Part shown: positions 36,001 to 47,992 of the stretch, piece after piece
Layout: each line of letters starts with the position of its first letter
Numbering within the stretch: position 1 is the first letter of the stretch
NCBI GenBank assembly: GCA_025526995.1
Contig: JAHLKG010000020.1
Location: forward strand, 372,001-436,000
DNA length: 64,000 nt
Reading direction: 5' to 3'
Source of the DNA: Powellomyces hirtus
Lineage: Eukaryota > Chytridiomycota > Chytridiomycetes > Spizellomycetales > Powellomycetaceae
The notes under the pieces: generated by a model
Told to the model about the DNA's origin: nothing
Database searches by the model: none
The model's input: the letters and a program-made list of their open reading frames with translations, nothing else
Translations under genes and position numbers: made by a program

Positions 36001-36576
36001 CGGATGGGGATGGACGGAAACACCCCCAGGAGAATGGAATCGTGACACCCGCTGCGGTTTCAGAATCGGAATCGGAATCGCATCTGCCACCCGCGACACG
36101 ACCCCCGCTCTGGTGGGTCTGGGAACAACCGCGGAACGAGGAACGCATTGAGGAGCATAGTCTCGAGGAATGGAATTTGGTATGTCACAACAACGTCGCA
36201 ATCCCCCCCCCCCCCCGGGCACCCCCCCACTCACTCTCTCTTCATATAGGCACTCGACATCCTTCCCCTCCTCCTCACGTCGCACCTCCCCACCATCCTC
36301 CACACGCGCGCGCTGACGGCGCTCCTCACCCGCATCCACATCTCGGTCACGACGCAAACGCAGTTGTTCACGCTCCTCCAAACGCGGCTGCGGGCGCCCC
36401 TGTTGGTGATGGAGACGGAGAAGCAGAGGTATAAACAAGAAAAGCAGAACAAGCACAACAACAACAGTAGTACGGTGGATGAGGACGGCAACGACCGCAA
36501 TAAGGGACGCAGGTGGAAACGCATGCTGGAAAATGTCGCGGGGCCCCGCTATGAGGTCGAGGTGTATCGGCTGTAA
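33051..36576 (+). CDS. NOL11-like nucleolar WD-repeat protein (U3 snoRNP / rRNA synthesis)
   Basis: Two exons, 33051-36179 and 36250-36576, 1151 aa (human NOL11 719). The N-terminal beta-propeller contains VYLYDLQRQQCLHSWSVPPG, like NOL11 ILYKVSDQKPLGSWSVKQG. Further on, MYPIDTNYVAIVGSS and LLTIWDIKYGALHFEKVL follow NOL11 LDQDHVAVLGS and LSVWNIKFQTLQ. The C-terminal helical part has NFLVYALKKLSARELTVVVEWLYAIL, and the protein ends YEVEVYRL, like the human IEVLELF end. NOL11 works in pre-rRNA transcription and SSU processome assembly. Long low-complexity inserts (poly-S, poly-N, charged coiled coil) explain the extra length. The 70-bp intron contains a run of 14 C. The call rests on scattered blocks, so some doubt remains. 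Confidence 0.8.
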
Positions 36577-37382
36577 AAAGTACAAAAACGAGAAACAAGC
36601 ATCGTGTTTATTTCTTAGTGATGCGAAACGAGCTGGGGGTCTTGTGCTGGTGTTTTGTATTTTTTATATTTTTCATTCTATCATTATTCATCTCCCACAT
36701 GACGCGATATAACAGCAATGGAGCGACGGCATCCACCCCCCCCCCCCCCCCCCACGCCCATCCACCCCATTATCATAAACATGCACATATCAAAATGAAA
36801 TTAGAAATTACACCCCCATGCGGCTTTGTGGGTCTACTATTTTTTCAAGTGCGACGAGACCGCACACGATTGCAATGAGTAGCGTGTTTGGAATATGGGC
36901 AACAAGCACATCCGATCACAAACAAAAACGCAGGCCGGGTACAACTAACTATAAATGGGTGGGGCGCGCGATCGGGGGTGCGTGAGGGGGGTGAGTAAGG
37001 GTGTGTGTCCCAACCTCAGTGTCATTCACTTCTCTTTTTTTATTGATGAGTGCTTGGTATGGAGTTGAAAAGACTCGAGATGCTAACTTGATTTTTTATT
37101 GCTTGTTTGGTCGGAACCTCCGCGAGGGGGGCAATGCAGCAGAAAGAGGGAGTAGACTGGGTTGGTTGGGGTCTTGTAGTTCTGTGTACAGGCATCTATT
37201 CAAAGTAAGTATCAACGGCAGGAATGTAATGTAAAAAAATGTAAAAAATGAAGATGAAGGAACGTAAAAAAACCGACGGTTGGGGGGGGGGGGGGGGGGG
37301 GAATGCGGCTACTACTCCTCCCAACCATGGAGATATTCCAACCCATGCAGGTACGTGATGTGGGGGGTGAGCCGTCTTCTAT
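36577..37382. other. Convergent interval with C18 and G20 runs
   Basis: About 800 bp between NOL11-like and GET4 3' ends, no gene seen. It holds a run of 18 C (36736-36753) and a run of 20 G (37282-37301), so the same strand composition appears on opposite strands near each gene end. Confidence 0.5.
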
Positions 37383-38435
37383 CTAATCCATTTCCATGGG
37401 CTCGGGGGGCGGGGCGGCGACACTCCTTCTCGGCTGTCCGAGGGACGGGGCAGCGGGTGTTGCGCCTCCAAAGAGTGATTTCATCATATCCTCCAACGGG
37501 TTGGCATACTTTTTGGGTCCGAGGTCGAAATAGATCTCTGCGATTTTCTCGACCAGTTCGACGAGGTACGGGTCAAACGCGAGAATGGGGTTGTATTTGG
37601 TTCTGAGTTGGGTAAACTGGGTGGGTGCGTCCCGCTGGACGACAATGATGAGGAGCTGGGTCAAGTTCAGGAGCGCCGAGGACGGGTAGTGGTGCACGTC
37701 AAACGCATTTGCCATTCCATCTGCCGATTCAAAGGCGAGTGGCGTCGGGGCCGGGTCGGCCGTGGTGAGGAGCGCCGCATCCTTGACAAACGTCTGGAAC
37801 GCCAATGCCGCGTGGTGGATTTTGCCAACGGCGAGGTACGGGAGGACGGCGCGGGCAACAAAGTAGCCCTTATCGGGGAAATAGCCCTGGGTGGCCCATT
37901 CGGCGGCCATATGCCCCCACGCGCGTGCACTGTCGGTCGAGCCGTAGACAAAATGGGCTTCGGCGTCATAATACGCGCCCTCTTTAAAGTATCGGGACGC
38001 AATGGCGTGGTGGAGAGCTGGATCGCCGACCACGCTGAATTCGCTGTTGCGCGCGCTCCATTTCACGACATTGCGCACAAACACATCACACTGTTCCGTC
38101 TTGAGCGGGAACGCGTGGAAGATATCCAGCAGTGTCGATCGCGAGGCATTGTCGACGGGGACATGATCATCATTGTAAATGTCGATCAAGCGTTGGGCGA
38201 GGTCGGCGGCGCTGCCGAGCTGGTTGGCGGCGAGCATGGAGAGGGCGCCCTGATGCAGCAGGTGGATGGCGGCGGCGGTGTTGTGTTGTTTGAGGTACCG
38301 CTGGCAGATGGAATGATACATTTGATGCGCTTCGTAGTAGTTGCCGTCCGAGACGGACCGGGAGAGTTTGGTCAGGACTCGTTGGACGCCGGCAGAGGAG
38401 CCGGCGGTGCGGCTGGGTGGTGTTGAAGACGACAT
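37383..38435 (-). CDS. GET4: Golgi-to-ER traffic protein 4 (GET4/TRC35)
   Basis: Part of the GET pathway, bridging Get5/Sgt2 with the Get3 ATPase to insert tail-anchored proteins into the ER. One exon, 350 aa (human 327). The alpha-solenoid begins GVQRVLTKLSRSVSDGNYYEAHQMYHSI, almost as in TRC35 (GDYYEAHQMYRT). GALSMLAANQLGSAADLAQRLI, VKWSARNSEFSVVGDPALHHAIA and YDAEAHFVYG follow in order. The proline/acidic tail after residue about 320 is variable in the family. The ATG at 38435 (MSSSTPPSR) was taken; a longer frame upstream has weaker support. No introns. Confidence 0.95.
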   Translation of the reverse strand: MSSSTPPSRTAGSSAGVQRVLTKLSRSVSDGNYYEAHQMYHSICQRYLKQHNTAAAIHLLHQGALSMLAANQLGSAADLAQRLIDIYNDDHVPVDNASRSTLLDIFHAFPLKTEQCDVFVRNVVKWSARNSEFSVVGDPALHHAIASRYFKEGAYYDAEAHFVYGSTDSARAWGHMAAEWATQGYFPDKGYFVARAVLPYLAVGKIHHAALAFQTFVKDAALLTTADPAPTPLAFESADGMANAFDVHHYPSSALLNLTQLLIIVVQRDAPTQFTQLRTKYNPILAFDPYLVELVEKIAEIYFDLGPKKYANPLEDMMKSLFGGATPAAPSLGQPRRSVAAPPPEPMEMD

Positions 38436-38614
38436 TAGGATGTGAAGGGTTTGTGGGACGTGCGTCTTGGACAGAGTGCTGTGTGGACGGGATGTGTGCA
38501 GTGCGAGATGCCCCGCTGAAAAAGATTTCGGCAACGACAAGGACGAAAACGGCGAGACTCGTATTGAGAGAGAGTCACGTCAACGGGGCTCGTTGTGCCA
38601 AAAGCAAAAGTGAA

Positions 38615-38688
38615 TGCCTTCTCCGAGAGTTGAACACGGGACCTTCTGCTTACTAGGCAGACGCTCTAACCAACTGAGCTAAGAAGGC
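38615..38688 (-). tRNA. tRNA-Thr (anticodon AGU)
   Basis: 74 nt, intronless. The acceptor GCCUUCU/AGAAGGC is perfect, the D-stem is GCUC/GAGC, the anticodon stem UCUGC/GCAGA holds loop CUAGUAA (anticodon AGU, A34 presumably edited to inosine), and the T-arm is CCGUG UUCAACU CUCGG with one mismatch. It lies 180 bp upstream of the GET4 start. Confidence 0.95.
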
Positions 38689-40784
38689 TGGATGAGTGGC
38701 ATCCACTAATGACTCATTCTCATGCGAACCCTTCTTCCACGTGGAACTTGACTCGCCCCTCTCAAGAATGAATAAGGCGGACAAGACAACTTTCCTCTCA
38801 TTTGTGCAACTCACCCTCCCATCTTCTCTTTTCCCCCTTTCTTTTTGCGCACCCACCCCCACCCACGTTGGACAGTCAGACAGACAGACTCGGACAGACA
38901 GACGCTCTGTTCCAGACACTCGGGCGGGCGGCTCAGCTACCAACCCGCCCATCTGCCCTCTCGGCGTTACTCATCACTCAGCCCCGGAGTCAATAAAATT
39001 GAGCTGAGCCCTCAACAACCGTGGGAGGGAGGGGCGCAAGTTGGAATCGGCCGGCCATGTGGGGATCATCATCATTTCGATGTTGTCGATGATGTGGTGA
39101 TTGCAAATGAATGTTGTGCTTGTAATATCAAAAATAGACACTCTCAATCAAACAACTGTCACTAATGAACGATCCATCCATCCAATTCATCCATGCGTTC
39201 CGTCCACAAATTGCCGCTGCACAAAGTGGTACAAAACAACAAGGCAATCAAATCAAACATCCCCAACCCGCAACCAACCCCCACATGGCAATTCGCAGTG
39301 GAAATTGGGGGGGGGGGGGGGGGGGGCAAAGTAAGGGCAGGGCAGGTCCCTCCCTCCGCTCGTCATTCGTCATGTTATGCGAAAGAGAGAGAAAGAGAGC
39401 ATTTGTGCACAGATATCACACAACCCAAAAGGGCATCATCATCATCGTCACTTCATGGCAAGAGTGGGCGTCCAGACCCAGATGCAGATGCACAGATGCA
39501 CAGATACACAGACAGATACACCCGCTCCCGCTCCGCCACCACCACCAACCCGCCCCGCTGCACAGAGTTGAACTGAGTGACTAACTGACTGACTGACGCC
39601 GAGGAAGCGACACGCATGCATGCTTTGTGAATCCATGACTGAGGGACACAACTCTGTCTGTGCAATCAAATGTGCCGACAACCGTCAGTCAGTCAGTCAG
39701 TCACTCAGTCAGTCCAGGACCCTCCCTCTTCCACGCGTGCATGTGTGTGGGTCATTCATCGAACAGTAGGCAAACTGAACATCATCAGCTAGAACAAATC
39801 CCCCTATGCACATGCCCAAGTGCCCAATTCACAGCCAAACAATTTCCATGGATGTCAATTACCAAAGAACCAGGCCTCAGGCGCACACAGCCATGTGCCC
39901 CCCTCGCTCGCTTCCCCCTGATCGCGTTACCAACCACCACCACCAACCACCACCACCGACAGACCCGCCGACCAACCGACTCAACTGCCCGCGCGACCAA
40001 CCAACCAACCAAGCAGGCAGGCAGTATCGATAGTAGTTAGTGGCATGCGAAAGCGACGACCGACTGACTGACTGACTGATGACACCATTCTGTCTTTCAA
40101 AAGAAGACATTTCTCTCATCAATAATCATCATTCTCCCCCTTTTTCCCACGCTGTCAGTCAGTCAGTCGGTGTCTTTTTCTCTTTCTTCTTCCACGCGTG
40201 CCGTTCATTAATATCCAGCACCTCCTTTCCCCCCCCCCCCCCCCTCTCTCTCTCTCTCTTTCTCGTTCTTTATTATCCCCTGTCGGCCCTGCGCGTTCCC
40301 CTTCGCCCTTTTCACTGGCAAACGAGCGACTTGTTAATTTCCATCTCCCATTTGACTTGACTATACCCGACTACCTACCTACTCTACATACTCTCCTCCT
40401 CCCTGTATATCTCCGTGCACGGCCCACCTATATATCATCGCGGCAGGAGCAACTCTGCCCCCCCCCCCCCCTCTTTCCCCCCCGTATTTTTGTCGCTTTA
40501 GAACGTTCGCGTGGGAAAACAACAAAAGAGGGTAGTAGCATATCCCGTTTTGACTTTACCCTGGCTCTCCTCGCGCTTCTCCTTTGACCAACTTATGTCA
40601 AAAGGCCGTCCATCCCATTGTTCACCCACCCACCCCCTCTACACTACGTGTTCCTTGTTCGATCTTGTCCCTATTGACGGGAACAGAACCGACCGATCTC
40701 CTTCTTTTCCCCCCGCCGCGGTTCCCCACCCCCGCTACTCCTCCCTACCCTACCCTACCTATCTACGGTTTCTCATCCAAGACC
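38689..40784. promoter_or_regulatory. Long repeat-rich upstream region of the C2H2 factor gene
   Basis: About 2.1 kb with no supported gene. It contains G20 (39307-39326), C16 followed by (TC)n (40229-40258), C14 (40458-40471), short CA/CAGA repeats, and four tetranucleotide arrays of one motif in both orientations: 39584-39597, 39684-39714, 40062-40080 and 40154-40168. The 3' half is pyrimidine-rich, as expected of a 5' UTR and promoter. Confidence 0.55.
39684..39714. repeat. (GTCA)n tetranucleotide repeat
   Basis: About seven units, one interrupted. The inverted form (ACTG)n occurs at 39584-39597 and 40062-40080, and the same form again at 40154-40168, so arms could pair. Confidence 0.8.
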
Positions 40785-42923
40785 ATGACCACTCTACTGG
40801 ATTGGAACCCGTCGCCGCTGTCATCAGCTTCGCATTTTGCCGACTTTGCCGGAATCGCCGCCGGAGACGCCGGAGCGTCTGGGAATGTTGCTGCGCAAGC
40901 CCCTGCGGCGACCTACGAGCTTGGACCCTACGCCACCATGCATCAACAACAACAACAACAACAACATCAGCAGCGAGAACAACGAGAGCATCATCAGCAA
41001 CAGCAGCAACATCAGCAAAAGCAAGAAATGGCCGCCCATCAGCAAGCCGCTGTCGCTGCCGCCTCCGTTACTGCCGTCTCCGCCTCGGACGCAGAGATAA
41101 AGTCTGAACAACAACAACACCAACAGCAACAACAGCAACTCAACACTCCATCCTTGTCCCTCTCGCCGTCCGCCTCGTCGCTTATGGCTCCGTCACAAGA
41201 CCAACAGCAGCACTCCCCAGTCCTCTCCTCCGCTTTCTCTGCGCAGCAGAGTCCTATCCATGCCTCGCAACAGCAGTCGCAACAGCAGCAGCTACTATCG
41301 AAGCGACCTGGGACATGGGCGCTCATGAGCGCTGCCACCCTTAAAGATGAATGGGCCGCCGCGGCTGCCGCCCACCAGCAGCAGCAGCATCATTATGCTG
41401 CTCACGTCCCGCCCATGGCCGGAGCCCATCCTCACCACCACCAACAGCAGCAGCAGCAGCAACAGCAAATTCGTCATCAACGCGGAGTCGTGCAGCAGCA
41501 TCAGCATCAGCATCAGCAATCATACCACCAGTTCCACGCTGCAGCCAACGCATACCTTCCTCCCCGCATTCCCGGCGCCGGCGCACATTACCCTTACATC
41601 CACCATCATCATCGGCACCAACAAAGCCGCTCCGTAGCCGGAGGGGGCGCCTCCGACAAGATCGAAACAGTGCCTTCCAACGGCGAGTTCACATCATCAG
41701 ATCAGATCGTCGCATCCATGTCCTCTGCCGCAATCGCTTCCTCCGCGAGTCCTTCCTCCTCGTCGCCGCTCCAAGCGCCCATTTCTCCCGCGGCTGTTCA
41801 TCACCACCTCCAAGCGCCTATCTCTCCCACGGCTGTTCATCACCAGCAACAGCAGTTGATGACTGCCATCTCCTCATCCCCTCAAGCCGCCCTTGCTGCC
41901 GCCGTCGCTGCCGGGACTCCTTTCTCTTCTGCTTACCCGACCGTCCCTTCCCACCCTCACCACCACCATCACCACCACCAGCAACAACTCCAACTAACAC
42001 AACAGCAACAGCCATCAGCCGCTCAACACCAACACCATCAACAAAACCACCCACACTACCACCCTCACCCCGCCGTATCGCCCTACCACATCTGGCGCAC
42101 AGGGCCCATGCATCCGCATCACCATCACCACGCGCACCATCAACACACCCAACGCGCAGCTGTGATGTCCCAGATCCTTGATCCGGCACTCGGCATACCC
42201 AACAGCACCGCCAGTGCCTCCGCCAGTGCCGCATCGCTGCAGGCATCCCAACGTTCACTCATGGGCCAGGCGGCGGCGGCCGCCGCCGGCTTGTACCCGT
42301 CCCACCCTCCTCACCATTATACCCTTCCTACCCCGCCCCCCGATCACCCCCTGCATGCGGCGTATGCTCGGACTAGACGGGCGACAGCTTGGGGCGCCCC
42401 GGGACCCGCGTTGAGCAAGATTTTTACGTGTACTGAAGAAGGATGGTAAGTAATCCTAGAATAGAAGCACATCCCTGAATTTGGGGCCTTGTCTGACCAA
42501 CTACACGTTCTCTCTTCTTTTCTCTATCGCAGCGCCAGATCGTTCAAACGCGCCGAACACCTCACCCGGCACCTGCGCATGCATACGGGCGAACGGCCCT
42601 TCCCGTGCGATGAAGAAGGCTGTGTACGCCGCTTCTCCCGCTCGGACAACCTGGCCGCGCACAAAAAGACCCACCGCAAGCAGAAGAACCGTCTCGCGCA
42701 GTCCCAAACCCTCCTCGACTCGCTCGCTGCCTCGGCCGCCACTACCACCGATGAAGACGAGACCGACGAGACCGATGAGGACGATGACAACAACAACAAC
42801 AAGTACCATCACCATCATACCCAGCATCACGCCCATGCCCACCATCATCATGACGGCCACCACTCTGTGAGAGCCCGACGTGGCCTCCACCCGAATGGAC
42901 GCGCCAGGGCGCCGACCATGTGA
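40785..42923 (+). CDS. Poly-Q/poly-H C2H2 zinc-finger transcription factor (Msn2-like fingers)
   Basis: Two exons, 40785-42445 and 42533-42923, 683 aa. The first about 540 residues are low complexity: Gln runs, His runs, Ala/Ser stretches. Near the C-terminus, two adjacent C2H2 fingers span about 551-603: [23 protein letters not shown] and, after [30 protein letters not shown] is split by nothing further, while the intron falls inside finger one. The recognition helices ([16 protein letters not shown]) match the RSEHL/RSDNL pair of yeast Msn2/Msn4, which bind AGGGG (STRE). STRE binding here is inference. A D/E-rich and His-rich tail follows. The arg/ser-rich frames overlapping the region are shadows. 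AATAAA occurs shortly after the stop (about 42930). Confidence 0.92.
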
Positions 42924-43725
42924 AAGCAGAAATAAAAAGGAGACTTGACGGGGACTCGACACAGCTTTTTCTTCCCCGCCCATATCACGGTACCCTAATC
43001 ACTTATCCCGGATGCCAACCCGCACACGCCTCGTTGCCCGGTGACGTACATTTTTGTGTGTGCCGTGTAGTTTTCCGTTTGGTTTTGGAACCCTTGTACT
43101 ATACCCCCCCTTCCCCACCCATTCTTGTATGTTCTTCTTCCTTGGCTTTTAGTTTCGTGTTTTTCTTGCTTATATGTTGCGTACTACCCCCCTTGGCTTT
43201 GTCTATATTTTGTTTTGGTCTGGGATCCTTCTTCCCGCCCCCGCCCCGCCTTCCCCCCTTATATGAGATGATTTATGACTTTGGAACTTTTTGTAAACCC
43301 GTGTGTTATTCCCCCTTCCCCCGCGCGTGTAAAGAACAGTATTGTATTGTTATAGTTATTGTTTTTTGATGTTTTGTTGGTGTAACAGGTACATATCTAT
43401 ATATTCTCTTGTTGTCCGACGGATATCGTGCCATTTGGAGGGCTTGTCCGAACTACAGTGAACGTGTACAGTGTGGAGCATCCCGTTACCGTGTATATAT
43501 GAGCGGATGGGGGATCGGGATCGTGAGTGCCACCACCCTGACGGGTAGGCAGCAGCACATTCCGCGGACCGAGGAGACTGTGTATGGGAGTATGTGGGGT
43601 GGAGATGTGTGATGCGCGCCCCCATTTAGCGCGCGCTGTGGGCTTTGGATTTGGATCGGAGGTGAGGTTTGCGTTTTTGATTTTGGTTTTCTTTGGAGGG
43701 GTGTGGAACGAACACCGGGAGGTCG

Positions 43726-43756
<31 letters not shown>

Positions 43757-44598
43757 GAGAGGGTTGTTACATAAAGCAGGATGCGTGTCACCCTTTCCCC
43801 GCAACAATGCATAACTACCTACCTACCTAACTAACTATCGATAATTTACCTATTTACAAACTGAACATACGAAGGAACCGTACTTTGTGGTGCAACGCTA
43901 CACTATATAATGGATAATGGAATGTAGGCTGGAGCGTAATGGAGAGACGGTGCACCGCCCACGTGAGGGCGCGGGGGGCAATTCGGAACCCACCCCCGGA
44001 TGCGGGCGCCGTTTGGTACGGTACGGTACCGAACGCACTCATTACATGGCGCTGTTTTATGTGCTGTGCTGTTTTCGATGGTGGGGGTTTCGGAAAACAA
44101 GTCAGATGGGGGGGAGGGGGGAACATGTCTCCGAATAGAACGAATACCGTAACATGAACACGCGCTGTTGTGGGATAGGAGGGAGCGGGGATTTCGGAGG
44201 AGCGCTCCGGAACTCGATCTCTGCTATTGATTCTGTTGATGATACAGAATGACGTCTCAAGCAACAACATCACCAACAACAACAACAAAAAGTATAGCAT
44301 TGCGGATATTGTTACTGTATCAATAGTGTACTTGTCCACGCCAGCGTCTTACACACACGGGGTGTCACGTCAGTGCGCTGCGCGTGCGCTCGCATTCTTC
44401 CGGTCGCGCCGCCGTGTTCGCGGGGAGCGGGAGCGGAGAAAACCAAAACCGCCATTTCCGTAGGTAAATACAGTATATACCCAGATCATACTCTCCTCTC
44501 CCCCCCCCCCCCCCCCCCCGCGCAACAGTACAGGGACCCCGAAAAGCAACACTATTTTGTCATTTTTTTTTGCTTACTTTGGAAAACGATCACGAATC
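42924..44598. other. Interval between C2H2 factor and MAPEG gene
   Basis: About 1.7 kb, no supported gene. Contains T29 (43728-43756), C20 (44500-44519) and pyrimidine-rich 3' sequence after the C2H2 gene. Confidence 0.4.
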
Positions 44599-44676
44599 AT
44601 GGATACTGTCAACACCTCCCTGTACGCGATCCCGGCGGCATACCTGTTGGCGTTTGTGCCGCATGTTATCAAGTGC

Positions 44677-44716
<40 letters not shown>

Positions 44717-45521
44717 GGGGGGGGGGGGGGAAGAATATATAAAAGAACGCATGGCGATTTTGTTTTGTTTTGTTTTTACTTGAGTGGAGAGGGGAATGGT
44801 TGTTTTTTTTTTTGGTAGTTTTTCACTGATTTTTTCGGCTTTTTTTTTCTGTGGTTACGTTTCGCGGTAGGAATGTGATTGTCACCAAGAACACGGGCAA
44901 ATTCAACAAGTATGTTAACGTTTACGTTTCCGTTTTGGGACTCGGTGCTGTGCGGGGGTCCGCGGAGTGGGGGCACCGCCGCGCATGTTTAGAGGGCGGA
45001 GAGTGTGCCCCGCGAATGGGGGTTGATGTGTTATGGATACTGATTGGTTTTGGTTGTTGTAGTGTCAGCCCGCGCACGACCATGGACGCTGTGAAAGGCC
45101 GCATGCCCGCCGCCGTACGTTTCCGTTTTGGGGGTCGCTACCTAATTCCCCGTCCCTAATCCGCCCCCCTTCGCCCGGCGGCGCATTTTCATTTTTATTT
45201 TTCTTCTGCACCACGCAGGCGTACGAAATGGCCAAACGCGCCGACGCCGCCCACCAAAACGGTCTCGAGTCCTTCTCCCCCTTCGCAATCGCTATGGTCG
45301 TCGGCAACCTCTCGCCAACACTCTCGCCCACAACCCTCACCCTGGCCGCAACCAGCTACCTCGCCGCCCGCGCCCTGTACACCCTCGTGTACATTGCCAA
45401 CACCACCCCCGCCGTCGCCGCCCTCCGCAGCTCCGTGTGGGGCGTCAGTGTCGCGAGTTGGATGGTCGTGCTGTTCAAGGTCGCCGCTGGCGCCGTGCTC
45501 GCCGTGCCCGCCGCAAAGTAG
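44599..45521 (+). CDS. MAPEG-family membrane protein
   Basis: Four exons, 44599-44672, 44871-44909, 45063-45114 and 45219-45521, 155 aa. It has four likely membrane spans, beginning LYAIPAAYLLAFVPHVI. The family signature is centred on AKRADAAHQNGLESFSPFAIAMVV (R-x-x-x-A-x-x-N-x-x-E-x-x-P-x-F), followed by YLAARALYTLVYI as in the MAPEG R-x-x-Y motif. Members are glutathione-dependent transferases/peroxidases or related membrane proteins. Which activity applies cannot be told. Intron 1 carries a (GT)n microsatellite and a G16 run (44715-44730), and the three introns are 104-198 bp. Confidence 0.87.
44680..44730. repeat. (GT)n microsatellite plus G16 run inside MAPEG intron 1
   Basis: About 17 GT units starting just past the donor, then GA and 16 G. 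Long purine/pyrimidine and GT tracts like this are usually length-variable. Confidence 0.85.
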
Positions 45522-46033
45522 AACAAAATAGAAAACGGAAGAATAACCCCGCGCCCCGCAGCGTTCGCGTGTGTACTGTACACCTACAGTACCCCCCTGT
45601 ATTACATTCCAGTACATTTTTCATTTTTCATTTTTTCCGTGCACTGCGGTTCCCCGCGTAGATAAATAGATGGATGAAAACAACCCCCCCCGCGCACACT
45701 TTCCAACTCCCCACATGTGGGGGGACATGCAATAACGAAATGTTAGTTACATGACACTCCGTTCACGTTGTGTTGGATGGTCTTATGCGTGCCTTGCAAG
45801 GGACCTGACGGATCCGTCCAGAACGCGTCGAGAGGGGGTATTCATTAAATGTACTGTAAAAATGGGAGGGGGGGGGGGGGGGGCGGGGGTGGGTTGATGG
45901 TCCATGTGTAAACTAAAACTACTGACTAAAATTTAACAAAATGTGCGTGAGCAGGTGTGCTATAGGGTGCCACGCGGGGGTACGTCCGACAGCCTTCATC
46001 GCAGACGGAGGTTGTCAGGGGTATCATCTATTT
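45522..46033. other. Convergent interval with G16 run
   Basis: About 510 bp between MAPEG and transporter 3' ends; a run of 16 G at 45868-45883, no gene seen. Confidence 0.4.
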
Positions 46034-47992
46034 TTAATAAAGCAACGCCCAAACGGTGCCGACGGCGCCGAGTCCGACTCCCAGGACCAACACGACGACC
46101 TCTCTCGCCCTCTGCCATTTCCCGAGCCGTGGGCCCGCGAGTCGCAAGTAACACAAACTGGGAAACACGACACAGACCGAAAACGCAAACGCTGATCCCA
46201 TCAGACTCATGATGGAATGAAACGTCGGAAACACGACCGCGATCGCCAGCACCGTCGCACTCGTCGCCGTTCGCACGAGCGCGCGGTGCGGGAAGCGCAG
46301 CGGGTAGCAGAGGTGCTGCGGAAACAGCGTGTGCAGCGTATGTTCGAGCTGCACGTTGACGGGGTTGACGTTGAGCGGAAACTTGGTCATCGGGTTGATG
46401 GTCATGAGCCACAGAGTGACGTGGGTGAGAACCCGGTTGTACGAGGGGATCGTCGGGAGGTTTTGGGTGATCTGGGGGTTGCAACGACAATTCAGTCGGG
46501 TTAGAAATCAATGGCAGGGTGAATTGGACTCAGTTCCGGCCCCAATTACCTCTGGCATGGTCGAGTTTCCAAACATGGTGTAACCCGCTGCGGCAATCGA
46601 CACATACACCACCGTGGTAATCACATACGATGAATTCAGCATTTTCGTATACTTTGCGGGTTGTTCCATATCGCGGTAAATGTTGGGAAACACCGAATGT
46701 CCACAAAAGCCAGCCATGATCAGTCCAATCGCCAAGGGGACCGCATTCCAATCGCGTGGCCAGAGATGGGTTTCCGCGGGTACAAGCAAGCTGCCTGGTG
46801 ACTCGGTGGTACTGAGTCCATCATACATGATGATGACGAGGAGGTTGACCAGCGCTACGATGCCAACGAGGGAGCCGTAGGAGGCCCATTTGAGGGAGGT
46901 GGGCCACGTGACGGGGATCATGACAGCGACAGCGACGGCTTTGACGATTGCGTGGTGCCAGGATGGGATGATGGCAGTGACCGAGTCGGAGATGAGAATG
47001 ACGAGGGCGACAGAGGACGCGGTGAGTTCGAGGCAGAAGATGACAGAGATAAAGTTGCGGCCACGGTGGCCAAAGGCCAGTTCGCCGATATCGCCGTACG
47101 TGTTGGCGCGGCGGGTGGCGGTCGCGGAGGAGTGGGTGAGGAGGGGTTGCAGGGCGGGGCGGTCGGTTGCTCGTAGGGGCATGTAGTCGAGACAGAATGC
47201 GAGCAGGCCGGCAGTGTGGTGGGTCATGGCGCAGCAGATGGTGAGGAGGACTCCGCCGACGATCCAGCCCGTGATGCGGAAGGCGAAAGGGAGGGAGAGG
47301 ATCCCGATGCCCATGAGGACATTGACGGCGTTGAAACAGGTTTGGGCAAAGGTTGACATGGGTTGCTGGGATCCTGCGTGGTGGTGGTGGTGGTGGTCTG
47401 GTGGTGGTGCCGTTTCTGCCGGTTTACTGGAAAAGTCGTCCATGGTTCCGTAATTCAGCGGGTGGTCTGTGCCGACATGATGCACAGTGGCGGTTTCGTC
47501 TGCATCCTGGTCATCGTATTGCGCAAACGGGCCGGTGATTTCTATACAGGGAGTATCCGACAGCGCCTCCACATCCGGGTCCTCTGTAGCGACCGGGTCG
47601 TGGGTGGTGGCAGCAGTAGCAGCCGGCGGCAGGGCAGCTTCAGCCATGTACATTGACGATCTCGCATAACTCGAGACCCACGATTCCAGTGCTGCGGTGG
47701 AGCGTGATACGTAACTGCCTTCGAGGAGCGAGCTCCCGCGGTTGGGGTGGCGGCGGCGAAAGTTGTTGCGTTTGGCCGAGGAGAGGTCTTCGACGTCTTG
47801 GTCGTCGTCATTGTCGTCGTCGTCGTCGTTGGAGCCGTGGGAAGAGGCGGGCTGGGAAGTACTGTCGTCGTCGTCATTGTGATTCTCGTCTTCATCGACA
47901 CTGTGGATAAAGACGAGGGTGTCTTCGCGGTCGTCGTCGTCGTCGTCGTGGTTGTGGTCGTCCGAGTGGGAGGGGGGCCCGCACACGGCCAT
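46034..47992 (-). CDS. Amino-acid transporter, AAAP family (AVT/SLC32-like, vacuolar type)
   Basis: Two exons, 46550-47992 and 46034-46471, 626 aa. A long cytosolic N-terminus (about 220 residues) has Asp-rich and His-rich tracts (DDHNHDDDDDD, DHHHHHH). The membrane part opens with STFAQTCFNAVNVLMGIGILSLPFAF, the hallmark of the Aa_trans domain. ANTYGDIGELAFG, FCGHSVFPNIYRDMEQP and YVSIAAAGYTMFGN follow, and after the intron ITQNLP and INPMTKFPLNVNPV. About eleven spans are expected. Yeast AVT proteins move neutral amino acids across the vacuolar membrane; the long acidic N-terminus is typical of them. Substrate is not determinable. Confidence 0.94.

Noticed and set aside
41351..42181. 276-aa Arg/Ser/Pro-rich frame overlapping the C2H2 gene
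   Set aside because: It is the +2 reading of CAG/CAC repeats; the other frame carries the zinc-finger protein.
43397..43807. Lys-rich minus-strand frame
   Set aside because: The lysines come from the T29 tract; no protein signal.
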